Shown here piece by piece: positions 7,946 through 15,872 of a stretch of 21,366 nt of DNA. The notes beneath the pieces were generated by a model that saw nothing but the letters and a program-made list of their open reading frames with translations, was not told the DNA's origin and made no database searches. This stretch comes from an uncultured bacterium (GTDB lineage: Bacteria; Bacillota; Clostridia; Lachnospirales; Lachnospiraceae), in contig CAMUHA010000034.1 of assembly GCA_947088515.1 (NCBI GenBank), forward strand, positions 1-21,366. Direction: 5' to 3'. Both the position numbers and the translations under genes were made by a program. Numbering within the stretch: the first letter of the stretch is position 1; every line of letters starts with the position of its first letter.

Positions 7946-9943
7946 ATGAAGTTTATTTATGGAAAACAGGATTGGAAAACTTTTGAGAGAGGCGAAGAAA
8001 ACTGTTACCTTATGACAAATGGGCTGGGAGGTTTTTCTTCCCTTACCATGACAGGGTCCTGCAGCCGCAATGACCATTCCGTGTTGATGGCATGTGTGCA
8101 TTCGCCCAATCAGCGTTACAATATGATTCACAGACTGGAGGAGATACTTTATGTCGGGGAAGAAAAAGTATATATTTCCAGTCAGGATTATGAAGGCCAT
8201 GAGAAACGAGAAGAGGGGTACCTCTTCCAGTCGGGGTTTTCTTATGAGGATTATCCCAAATGGACTTATCTGGTAAAAGGCGTTGAAATTGTAAAGACTC
8301 TTGTTTTGGGGCAAGGGGAAAATACGGTGGGAATTTCTTATGAGATTAATAACCGTTCCGGGAGAGAGGCTGTGCTGGAGGTATTTCCCCACCTTCAGTT
8401 TGTGCCAAAGGGCAGCGTTTTGCCGAAGGAACAGAAATTTACCGTAGAAGGAAATAAAATCAGCGCAGGCGGGCTGTCCGTTTATTTTCAGACAGATGGG
8501 GAAGCTGCTGAAATACCAGTGAAGTTTTTTGAGGACCTTTATTATGCTTATGATGCTTGTGACGGAAGATGCAGTACCGGACGCAGTGTGGTAAACCACC
8601 GGATTTGGGCAAAGGCGCCTGCGGGAGAGGTAAGGCTTCTGCATATGGTATATGGAATGAGAGAGCCGCTGCCTACAGTAGAAGAGCTGCGTCTGGGCGT
8701 AACGGCATACAGAGACGGTTTAAGAAGGCAGGCAGGGTTTAAAAGCCAGGCGGCGCAGGCGTTGTCTTTGGCGGCAAACCAGTTTGTTTCCCATCGGAAT
8801 TCCACAGGGAAACAGACCATACTGGCGGGCTTCCCCTTTTTTGAAGATTGGGGACGGGATACCATGATTGCCTTAAATGGCTGCTGTCTGTCTACAAGGC
8901 AGTATGAGACGGCAAAAAGTATTTTGGAAACTTTTATGGCGTATTGTAATAAAGGACTGATGCCGAATCTTTTTCCGGAAGGCGGAAAGGAGCCAAGGTA
9001 TAATACAGTAGACGCCTCCCTTTTATTTATACTGACTGTTTATGAGTATTATAAGATGTCAGGGGATAAAGCGTTTGTGAAAAGCGCCTGGAAAACTATG
9101 ACGGATATTGTGGACTGGTACAGAAAAGGGACAGACTTCGGCATAGGAATGGATACAGATGGTCTGATAATGGCAGGGCGTGACTTTGACCAGGTGACAT
9201 GGATGGACGTAAGGGTGGGAGATATCCTGCCTACTCCACGGCACGGAAAGCCTGTGGAGATTAATGCGTATTGGTATAATGCTTTACGTATAATGGATGA
9301 GCTTAAAGGGATAGCTGGAGGAGATGGGCATAAGAGCGGTCTTTCAGACTCTTTGCAGGAGCAGCGCTGCACACAGCAGGATAAATGGGATTACGCTTCT
9401 CTTGCGGCTAAGGTAAAGGAAAGCTTCGAACTGAAATTCTGGAATGAAGAGACTGGGTGTCTTAAGGATGTTTTATCGGGCACGAAAGCGGATAACCAGA
9501 TACGTTGTAACCAGATATGGGCTGTATCCCTGCCCTTTGCCGTGCTTTCCGCAGAACGGGAAAAACAGGTGGTGGATATGGTTTTTGAGAAACTGTACAC
9601 ACCGTATGGACTCCGGACGCTGGATCCTGAAGATGAAGAGTTTCACCCGGTTTATGGAGGAGAATTATTAGAGCGTGACCTTGCATACCATCAGGGAACC
9701 GTCTGGACATTCCCGCTGGGAGCTTATTATTTGGCTTACCTTAAGGTAAATGGATACTCCAGGGAAGCAAAGGAATGGGTAGATAGAGCGCTTGAAGGTA
9801 TAGAAGCTGCCCTTAGAGAGGGGTGTATCGGACAGCTGCCGGAGATATATGACGGAGAAAATCCCGTGTCCTCCAAGGGCTGCTTTGCACAGGCCTGGAG
9901 CGTGGGAGAGATTTTAAGAGTGTATGACGCGCTGGAAAAATAA
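7946..9943 (+). CDS. GH133 amylo-alpha-1,6-glucosidase (archaeal-type glycogen debranching enzyme)
   Basis: 665 residues. The N-terminal debranching-enzyme domain (about 8-230; NCYLMTNGLGGFSS, RNDHSVLMA) is followed by an (alpha/alpha)6 catalytic domain with family landmarks: GFPFFEDWGRDT around 295-306, FPEGG..PRYNTVDAS around 343-358 (Glu345, Asp356), TWMDVRVGD with Asp421, and RDLAYHQGTVWTFPLG near the end. The family removes alpha-1,6-linked glucose stubs from branched glucans. No signal peptide. It follows the pullulanase gene by 76 nt in which I see no promoter, so they are probably co-transcribed. A GTG at 7940 is also possible, but AGGAG (7934-7938) favours ATG 7946. Confidence 0.92.
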   Translation: MKFIYGKQDWKTFERGEENCYLMTNGLGGFSSLTMTGSCSRNDHSVLMACVHSPNQRYNMIHRLEEILYVGEEKVYISSQDYEGHEKREEGYLFQSGFSYEDYPKWTYLVKGVEIVKTLVLGQGENTVGISYEINNRSGREAVLEVFPHLQFVPKGSVLPKEQKFTVEGNKISAGGLSVYFQTDGEAAEIPVKFFEDLYYAYDACDGRCSTGRSVVNHRIWAKAPAGEVRLLHMVYGMREPLPTVEELRLGVTAYRDGLRRQAGFKSQAAQALSLAANQFVSHRNSTGKQTILAGFPFFEDWGRDTMIALNGCCLSTRQYETAKSILETFMAYCNKGLMPNLFPEGGKEPRYNTVDASLLFILTVYEYYKMSGDKAFVKSAWKTMTDIVDWYRKGTDFGIGMDTDGLIMAGRDFDQVTWMDVRVGDILPTPRHGKPVEINAYWYNALRIMDELKGIAGGDGHKSGLSDSLQEQRCTQQDKWDYASLAAKVKESFELKFWNEETGCLKDVLSGTKADNQIRCNQIWAVSLPFAVLSAEREKQVVDMVFEKLYTPYGLRTLDPEDEEFHPVYGGELLERDLAYHQGTVWTFPLGAYYLAYLKVNGYSREAKEWVDRALEGIEAALREGCIGQLPEIYDGENPVSSKGCFAQAWSVGEILRVYDALEK

Positions 9944-9966
9944 TATGGAATAGTGACGGCAAACAG

Positions 9967-10000
9967 AGCTGCTTATCCTTGGAGATAGGCAGCTTTATTT
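9967..10000 (+). terminator. Terminator after the debranching-enzyme genes
   Basis: An 11-bp stem (9967-9977 with 9984-9994, one G-U pair) with a 6-nt loop, followed by TTATTT. It closes the alpha-glucan module and separates it from the second importer. Confidence 0.8.
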
Positions 10001-10146
10001 GTACGACTGTTTATGTGTGTTTTGCCCGGTTGGTTCAAAGAAATGTTTTAATTTTCTTAATTTTCCATTAATTCAAATAATAAAAACTAATATATATGTC
10101 AGTTTGCACAAAAGAAGTATGGAGTATTGTACAAATATGACGAAAT

Positions 10147-10160
10147 TGCAACCGGTTTCA
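10147..10160. promoter_or_regulatory. LacI/CcpA-type operator 1 upstream of second importer
   Basis: TGCAACCGGTTTCA fits the cre pattern TG-N-AA-N-CG-N-W-N-W-CA at every fixed position and contains the perfect palindrome AACCGGTT. It lies 10 bp upstream of the -35 element. It could bind CcpA or a dedicated LacI-family regulator not encoded next to this operon. Confidence 0.7.
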
Positions 10161-10169
10161 CTAAAGTGA

Positions 10170-10199
10170 TTGACGAATAATGGGAAAATGTGATTAAAT
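10170..10199 (+). promoter_or_regulatory. Promoter of the second importer operon
   Basis: -35 TTGACG (10170-10175) and extended -10 TGATTAAAT (10191-10199), with 18 bp between the hexamers. The predicted start is near 10206, at the edge of operator 2, so a bound repressor would block initiation. Confidence 0.62.
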
Positions 10200-10206
10200 A
10201 TAAATA

Positions 10207-10220
10207 TGCAATCGGTTTCG
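10207..10220. promoter_or_regulatory. LacI/CcpA-type operator 2 at the predicted start site
   Basis: TGCAATCGGTTTCG differs from operator 1 in two bases only and lies exactly 60 bp downstream of it. It misses only the last base of the cre pattern. It overlaps the predicted transcription start, a classic repression position. Confidence 0.66.
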
Positions 10221-10273
10221 AAACTGGCAAATGAATCACAAAGGTAACAATGGAAAGAGAGTGAGGGTAAAAA

Positions 10274-11206
10274 ATGAAAAAGCGCAAAAGTGAGTTGACT
10301 TTCTGGCAAAAGGTGGTGAGACACCGGACATTGCTTCTGATGTGTCTGCCAGCAATTATATTTTTCTTCCTGTTCAACTATATGCCTCTGCCAGGAATCT
10401 GGGTGGCATTCGTTAAGTATAACTATCGTGACGGAATTTTTGGAAGCAAATTTATTGGATTTGATAACTTTAAATTTCTTGCAACTTCCGGTGAGCTGTT
10501 TAATCTGACAAAGAACACGATTTTGTATAATCTGGTATTCATTTTGCTGGGGAATATGCTTGCGGTGTTTGTGGCTATTTTGCTTAATGAACTGCAGAGT
10601 AAGATGTTTAAGAAAGTATCCCAAACAATTCTGTTTTTGCCTTATTTTATTTCTCAGGTATTAGTAGGTCTTTTGGTATTCAACCTGTTAAACTTTGACA
10701 CTGGTTTTGTCAACAGCATTCTTGTGAGTCTGGGAATGGAAAAGTGGCAGCCTTATTCAGACCCAAAGGTGTGGCCGGCGCTGATGGTAATTATTTACTT
10801 ATGGCAGCAGACCGGATATAACTCAGTGGTTTATTTCGCATCTATCATGGGAATTGACGGGGAAATGATGGAAGCGGCCAAGGTTGACGGCGCCAATGGT
10901 TTCCAGAGAATCCGGTACATAATTCTTCCTTCCTTAAAACCTACAATTGTTATTTTGTTATTATTTGCACTTGGCGGTATTGTAAAAGGTAACTTCGGTC
11001 TGTTTTACAACATTGTTGGAACCAATCCGATTCTTTATCCGACCACGGATATCATTGAAACTTTTGTATACCGTGCGACCATGACCAACTTCAACTTCTC
11101 CACGGCGTCTGCTGTCGGTTTGTATCAGTCAGTTGTTGGATTTGTGATTGTAATGACGGTCAACTACATTGTAAAGAAGATAGAACCGGACTATTCCCTG
11201 TTCTAA
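10274..11206 (+). CDS. CUT1 ABC importer permease, LplB/YtcP-system type (first permease)
   Basis: 310 residues, close to the usual length of LplB-like permeases. The N-terminus has the family pattern of a basic start, a membrane segment (about 18-36) and YMPLPGIWVAFVKYN. The EAA loop is at 200-219 (EAAKVDGANGFQRIRYIILP), and the C-terminus is VKKIEPDYSLF. A GAGGG site (10263-10267) precedes the ATG by 6 nt. It is the first gene of a permease-permease-binding-protein operon, the standard order for this transporter group, which takes up complex plant or host oligosaccharides. It is clearly a different branch from the MalF-type permease at 3610-5004. Confidence 0.93.
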   Translation: MKKRKSELTFWQKVVRHRTLLLMCLPAIIFFFLFNYMPLPGIWVAFVKYNYRDGIFGSKFIGFDNFKFLATSGELFNLTKNTILYNLVFILLGNMLAVFVAILLNELQSKMFKKVSQTILFLPYFISQVLVGLLVFNLLNFDTGFVNSILVSLGMEKWQPYSDPKVWPALMVIIYLWQQTGYNSVVYFASIMGIDGEMMEAAKVDGANGFQRIRYIILPSLKPTIVILLLFALGGIVKGNFGLFYNIVGTNPILYPTTDIIETFVYRATMTNFNFSTASAVGLYQSVVGFVIVMTVNYIVKKIEPDYSLF

Positions 11207-11234
11207 GTGTTCCAAGAAAGGATGGAGGTTAACA

Positions 11235-12158
11235 ATGGCTAATAAAGATATGGATTTAATGGAATCCGGTGCGAAAGTAAAACTGGGCACATCAGATAAA
11301 ATTATCAGGGGATTTGGTTATACATTTATTACGATTTATGCAATTTGCTGTATTATTCCCTTCCTAATTATTGTCAGCTCTTCTTTTACCAGTGAGGCCG
11401 TAATCCGGGCGGAGGGTGTGCAGCTAATCCCTAAGGATATTAATTTGGAAGCTTATAAGATGGTTACAAAAAACGGTGGAATCTGGAAATCTTATATTCT
11501 GACGATTTTGCTGACGGTAGTGGGAACCGGGCTTGGACTGTCAATTATTTCTATGACTGGTTATGCGCTGCAGAGGAAAGACTTCCATTTCCGGAATGCG
11601 ATTTCCTTCTACATATATTTTACCAGTTTGTTCTCAGCAGGTTTGGCTCCTTATTATCTGCTGATGACGCAGACTTATCATTTGCAGGATAGTTACCTGG
11701 CAGTATTATTTCCGCTTTTAATGTCACCGTGGCTGATTATTCTGATGAAAAACTTTGTAAAGGCGATACCGCATGAGATTACAGAGTCAGGAAAGATAGA
11801 CGGAGCGGGGGACATGCGGATATTTGTATCGTTAATTCTTCCAATGTTAAAGCCTGCGCTTGCTACAATCGGCCTGTTTTTAGCGCTGGGTTACTGGAAT
11901 GAATGGTACCAGTCTTCCCTGTTCTTAGGCTCCAAGGTTGCAGTAAAACCATTGCAGTATACGCTCTATGAAGTTGTTAATAAAATTGACGCATTGAAAA
12001 ATTCGGTAGCAGGTCAGTTTGTCAGTATTGCGGATATTCCGCAGGAAAGTGTAAAGATGGCAAACGCGGTTTTGGCAACCGGTCCTATTGTTCTTTTGTA
12101 TCCGTTTGTGCAAAAGTATTTTATCAGCGGTATCACCGTTGGAGCAGTAAAAGGTTGA
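11235..12158 (+). CDS. CUT1 ABC importer permease, YtcP-type (second permease)
   Basis: 307 residues. The N-terminus FITIYAICCIIPFLIIVSSSFTSE, the LFSAGLAPYYLLM segment and the ending GAVKG are typical of YtcP/YesQ-like permeases. The ATPase-docking loop at 184-203 reads ESGKIDGAGDMRIFVSLILP, with the first Ala replaced by Ser as often seen in this branch. GGAGG (11224-11228) is 6 nt from the ATG. It partners the permease encoded 28 nt upstream and the binding protein encoded downstream. No ATPase gene of the CUT1 type is nearby. Confidence 0.93.
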   Translation: MANKDMDLMESGAKVKLGTSDKIIRGFGYTFITIYAICCIIPFLIIVSSSFTSEAVIRAEGVQLIPKDINLEAYKMVTKNGGIWKSYILTILLTVVGTGLGLSIISMTGYALQRKDFHFRNAISFYIYFTSLFSAGLAPYYLLMTQTYHLQDSYLAVLFPLLMSPWLIILMKNFVKAIPHEITESGKIDGAGDMRIFVSLILPMLKPALATIGLFLALGYWNEWYQSSLFLGSKVAVKPLQYTLYEVVNKIDALKNSVAGQFVSIADIPQESVKMANAVLATGPIVLLYPFVQKYFISGITVGAVKG

Positions 12159-12160
12159 TG

Positions 12161-12175
12161 CTCTGTAATACAGAG
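12161..12175 (+). other. Intercistronic hairpin before the binding-protein gene
   Basis: CTCTGT-AAT-ACAGAG, a perfect 6-bp stem with a 3-nt loop, begins three bases after the permease stop codon. No T-tract follows, only A/T-rich sequence up to the GGAGG site. It may mark an mRNA processing or protection point that raises binding-protein output relative to the permeases (inference). Confidence 0.4.
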
Positions 12176-12207
12176 TTCAATATAAAATTAATATATGGAG
12201 GTAAGAT

Positions 12208-13917
12208 ATGAAAAAGAAATTACTTGCGGTATTGTTGGCAGCTTCTATGATTGCCAGTCTCACAGCCTGTGGCGGAAAAACGGATGAACCGGCCAAAGAT
12301 GACAGCCAGCAGGCAGCTGCAGACGACACTTCGTCTGACGACAAGTCTTCTGACGCATCTGGAAGCGATGCTGCAGAGACAGAAGATGACGCTTCTTCAG
12401 AAGGAGAAGCAGCAAACTCTGATGACCCATGGGCAAATGTGGATACATCCGAGCATGTAGTGATTACTTATATGACTACAGGTGATGCGCCCTCTGGAAC
12501 CAAGGAAAAATATGATGAAATGATGGCAAAATTAAATGCAATCCTTACAGAAAAGGTAAACGCAGAGCTTGACATCAACTTTATTTCCTGGACAGATTAT
12601 CTGTCAAACTACAACCTGACACTGGCACGTATGGATGGTACTGTTGACCTTGTTGGTACTGCTTCTGACTGGCTGGATGCATGGCCCAATGCAAAGAACG
12701 GCGCATTTATTGAATTATCTGAAGATATGCTCAAAACTTACGCTCCCAAAACCTGGGAAAGCGTTCCCGCTGAAAACTGGGAACTTTGCAAGTATAATGG
12801 TGAGATTTATCTGATTCCTGAAGACAATTATGCACAGTGGACCAATCATGGATTTATCTACCGTCTTGACTGGGCGAAAGAGGCAGGCCTTGAAAACGGT
12901 GTACATAGCTGGGCAGATTTGACTGAATATTTCCGCTATGTAAAAGGAGCATATCCTGATATTATTCCATGGGATTCTGATGGTACCCAGCAGGCACAGT
13001 TGGTAGGCGGATGGATTACTTCCAATTCAAATTATGTTCCCATTGACGGTATCAATGCAGGCGCTATGTGGGGCGGCACAAGGGATGACCTTTACACAGT
13101 GTATTGTCCTTTTGTAACAGAAACAGATTCTTTGGTTGAGTATGCAAAGATGATGAAAGAATGGGATGAAATCGGCGTATGGCAGACAGACGTTCTTAAC
13201 AACAAATCAGCAACCAACCGTGATGATTACAGAGTAGGAAAAGTGGCAGCAGAACAGCATCATACCCAGACCTGGACAGACCTGGTAAGCCATACACCTG
13301 CCAACACAATTTATGACACAGATGAAGATGCAGAAACCGGATTTTTCTATTTTGGCGAAGAAACCGGGAATGTAACAGCTCTTTCTATTACTCATGGCGC
13401 AATGGCAATTTCCGCAGGAAGCGCAAATCCTGAAAGAGCCCTGATGGTTTACGACCTGCTTAGAAATGACCCTGAATGCTATACCTTATTCTGCTATGGT
13501 GTTGAGGGCGTATCCTATGAAATTACTCCTGACGGACTTCGTACCACTCCTGAAGGATACAATCAGGATACTGACAACATTAACGGAACCACAAACTTCT
13601 GGTGGGGACGTAATGATGACCTTGAAATCAAAGATGCAAGCCGTGACTGGGATAAGATTGATGCCCTTTATGCAGATTATGACAAGATTAAGATTGAATA
13701 TCCTTATGGTCAGTTTGTAGCAGAGGTTGACTCTATTAAATCACAGATTCAGAACATCAGCGAAATTCATGACAGATATATGAAACAGATTTCCTATGGT
13801 AAGTATTCCGGTACAGCAGAAGAAATTGTTGCTGAATATCAGGAAGCTTTAAAGGCGGCAGGTGTTGATGATGTTACGGCAGAACTGCAGAGACAGTTTG
13901 ACGCTCTTTACAAATAA
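12208..13917 (+). CDS. Solute-binding lipoprotein of the second importer (LipO/YtcQ-like)
   Basis: 569 residues, the large size typical of binding proteins that pair with LplB/YtcP permeases. The signal peptide ends at LTAC (Cys21), so it is a surface lipoprotein. Residues 22-75 are a very acidic Asp/Ser/Glu/Ala linker. The ligand domain starts at HVVITYMTTGDAPSGTKEKYDEM and includes AELDINFISWTDYLSNYNLTLARMDG and a LVGTASDWLDAW segment. GGAGG (12197-12201) fixes the ATG. The following genes (GH35, GH51) suggest a galactose- and/or arabinose-containing oligosaccharide as ligand, which is inference from context only. Confidence 0.9.
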   Translation: MKKKLLAVLLAASMIASLTACGGKTDEPAKDDSQQAAADDTSSDDKSSDASGSDAAETEDDASSEGEAANSDDPWANVDTSEHVVITYMTTGDAPSGTKEKYDEMMAKLNAILTEKVNAELDINFISWTDYLSNYNLTLARMDGTVDLVGTASDWLDAWPNAKNGAFIELSEDMLKTYAPKTWESVPAENWELCKYNGEIYLIPEDNYAQWTNHGFIYRLDWAKEAGLENGVHSWADLTEYFRYVKGAYPDIIPWDSDGTQQAQLVGGWITSNSNYVPIDGINAGAMWGGTRDDLYTVYCPFVTETDSLVEYAKMMKEWDEIGVWQTDVLNNKSATNRDDYRVGKVAAEQHHTQTWTDLVSHTPANTIYDTDEDAETGFFYFGEETGNVTALSITHGAMAISAGSANPERALMVYDLLRNDPECYTLFCYGVEGVSYEITPDGLRTTPEGYNQDTDNINGTTNFWWGRNDDLEIKDASRDWDKIDALYADYDKIKIEYPYGQFVAEVDSIKSQIQNISEIHDRYMKQISYGKYSGTAEEIVAEYQEALKAAGVDDVTAELQRQFDALYK

Positions 13918-13933
13918 TTAAAAATAGAATATA

Positions 13934-14007
13934 GTGGAAATGAGAAAGCGGTGATGCCGCTTTCCCACTTCAAAAGAGGTAGGGACAGGCATCCTTGCCT
14001 CTTTTTT
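13934..14007 (+). terminator. Two tandem hairpins, the second a strong terminator
   Basis: The first hairpin pairs GAAAGCGG (13944-13951) with CCGCTTTC (13957-13964), extendable outward to GTGG/CCAC. The second is a 13-bp stem with two G-U pairs (13972-13984 with 13993-14005), running into six Ts (14002-14007), a clear intrinsic terminator for the second importer operon. Confidence 0.85.
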
Positions 14008-14015
14008 GTGTGGGG

Positions 14016-14046
14016 TTGTATAGTACAGACTATTATTAAATATATA
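14016..14046 (+). promoter_or_regulatory. Possible promoter of the GH35 gene
   Basis: The terminator upstream implies a new promoter here. The best candidate is TTGTAT (14016-14021) with an A/T-rich -10 around 14039-14046 (AATATATA). Neither element is strong, and no LacI/CcpA-type operator was seen. Confidence 0.3.
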
Positions 14047-14073
14047 GAATTGGACAGCAAAGGAAGATGATAT

Positions 14074-15822
14074 ATGAAAGGCAGATTTGAAATTAAAGAT
14101 GATTTTTATCTGAATGGAGAGAAAATAAAAATTATATCCGGCAGTATCCATTATTTCAGGATTGTACCGCAGTACTGGAGGGACCGTCTGGAAAAGCTAA
14201 AGGCTTTGGGGTGTAATACGGTGGAAACCTATATTCCCTGGAATCTTCATGAAAGGGAAAAGGGAGTGTTTGATTTCTCCGGGATGCTGGATATTGCAGA
14301 GTTTGTGAAAACTGCCCAGGAGCTTGGCTTGTGGGTAATATTACGTCCTACGCCATATATCTGCGGAGAATGGGAATTTGGAGGTTTTCCCTACTGGTTG
14401 TTAAAAGAAGATGGTATGAGATTCCGCTGTATGTATGAGCCATATCTTGCCCATGTAAGGGATTATTATGAAAAGCTGTTTCAGGTAATTGCTCCTCTTC
14501 AGATTACAGAGGGAGGACCGGTTATTTTCATGCAGGTAGAAAATGAGTATGGTTCTTATGGCGATGACAGGGTTTACATGAACTACCTAAAGCAGTTGAT
14601 GATAGAAAACGGCTGTCAGGTTCCTCTTGTGACTTCAGATGGTCCATGGGGAGATTTTTTTGAATGTGGAGAAGCAGATGGTGTATTGCAGACTGGAAAT
14701 TTTGGGTCTAAGGGTGCATTACAATTTAGCCTGATGAAAAAGAAAATTGGCAATAAGCCTTTAATGTGTATGGAGTTTTGGGTAGGATGGTTTGACAGCT
14801 GGGGGGTATCCTGCCACCAGAGGGGAGATATTGAAGAACATGCAAAGGATTTGGATGAAATTCTCTCGGAAGGGCATGTAAACATTTATATGTTTATTGG
14901 AGGGACCAATTTTGGCTTTACTAATGGGGCGAATTATTATGATGTGCTTACGCCGGATGTCACCTCTTATGATTACGATGCGCTTTTGACCGAGGATGGG
15001 CAGATTACACCCAAGTATGAAGCCTTCAGGAAAGTGATATCTAAATATACACAGATTCCCAAGGTTGAATTTACCACCCGGATTACAAGGAAGGCATACG
15101 GCAGACTGGAGCAAAGGCGGAGCGCCGGACTTTTTCCCAATCTGGAAAATCTGTCAAAAGCAATTGAAAACCTGACGCCCCAGTCCATGGAAAAACTTGG
15201 ACAGGGATATGGATATATTTTGTACGAAAGCCTTTTAAAGTATGAAGGGGATATTGAGAGAATCCGGCTTTATGGCGCAAACGACAGAGCGAATATTTAT
15301 TTAGATGAAAAACCCCTTGTTACTCTTTATGACAGAGAGCTTCTTGAAGAGAAAAGCTTTGATGGGGCAGCGCCGAAGGGAGATAAGATTTCTATTCTTG
15401 TGGAGAATATGGGGCGGGTCAATTATGGGCCAATGCTGGAAAGCCAGCGAAAGGGCATAGACCGTTGTGTACAGATTAACGGACATCAGCACTATTATTG
15501 GAAGCAGTATTGTCTTCCTATGGAAGATCTGACAGGACTGGATTTTGAAAAACCCCTGGCAGAAGGAACGCCGGGCTTTTATGAGTTTTCCTTTGAGGCG
15601 GAGGAAATTGGAGATACATTTCTGGATTTTGACGGCTGGGGGAAAGGCTGTGCATTCCTTAATGGCTATAACCTGGGACGGTTCTGGGAGATTGGACCCC
15701 AAAAGCGGCTATACATACCGGCGCCATTAATTAGGAAGGGAATAAATACAATTCTCCTTTTTGAGACAGAGGGAAAAGCGCCAGGGTTCATTACCCTTTG
15801 TGATGAACCGGATGTTGGTTGA
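14074..15822 (+). CDS. GH35 beta-galactosidase
   Basis: 582 residues. The family signature is complete: SGSIHYFRIVPQYWRDRLEKLKALGCNTVETYIPWNLHE near the N-terminus, RPTPYICGEWEFGGFPYWLL, catalytic acid/base Glu158 in VENEYGSYG, nucleophile Glu234 in MCMEFWVGWFD, and GGTNFGFTNGA. C-terminal beta-sandwich domains follow, ending with NGYNLGRFWEIGPQ. GH35 enzymes release terminal beta-galactose from oligosaccharides and glycoconjugates. There is no signal peptide, so it is cytoplasmic and works on imported sugar. AGGAAG sits 8-9 nt before the ATG. It is the first gene after the second importer and is probably co-transcribed with the ABC-2 genes that follow after about 50 nt. Confidence 0.95.
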   Translation: MKGRFEIKDDFYLNGEKIKIISGSIHYFRIVPQYWRDRLEKLKALGCNTVETYIPWNLHEREKGVFDFSGMLDIAEFVKTAQELGLWVILRPTPYICGEWEFGGFPYWLLKEDGMRFRCMYEPYLAHVRDYYEKLFQVIAPLQITEGGPVIFMQVENEYGSYGDDRVYMNYLKQLMIENGCQVPLVTSDGPWGDFFECGEADGVLQTGNFGSKGALQFSLMKKKIGNKPLMCMEFWVGWFDSWGVSCHQRGDIEEHAKDLDEILSEGHVNIYMFIGGTNFGFTNGANYYDVLTPDVTSYDYDALLTEDGQITPKYEAFRKVISKYTQIPKVEFTTRITRKAYGRLEQRRSAGLFPNLENLSKAIENLTPQSMEKLGQGYGYILYESLLKYEGDIERIRLYGANDRANIYLDEKPLVTLYDRELLEEKSFDGAAPKGDKISILVENMGRVNYGPMLESQRKGIDRCVQINGHQHYYWKQYCLPMEDLTGLDFEKPLAEGTPGFYEFSFEAEEIGDTFLDFDGWGKGCAFLNGYNLGRFWEIGPQKRLYIPAPLIRKGINTILLFETEGKAPGFITLCDEPDVG

Positions 15823-15872
15823 TTGAAAAGGGATAATTTTGAGCCGGATTTAGAAAAGAATGTGTGGAGAAA

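Larger units (their letters stand above)
9944..10273. promoter_or_regulatory. 330-bp gap before the second importer: terminator, two operators, promoter
   Basis: After the terminator (9967-10000) comes an A/T-rich stretch (10001-10140) in which I recognise nothing certain, then operator 1, the promoter, operator 2, and a leader of about 65 nt ending in the GAGGG ribosome-binding site at 10263-10267. A minus-strand frame crossing the region (10073-10624) is the shadow of the permease gene. Confidence 0.7.

Noticed and set aside
7874..8644. 256-codon open frame on the minus strand inside the GH133 gene
   Set aside because: It is antisense to a gene with clear family motifs, has no ribosome-binding site or recognisable domain, and its composition follows that of the opposite frame.
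10073..10624. 183-codon minus-strand frame over the promoter region and first permease gene
   Set aside because: It is antisense to the permease and its promoter, with no ribosome-binding site or family pattern.
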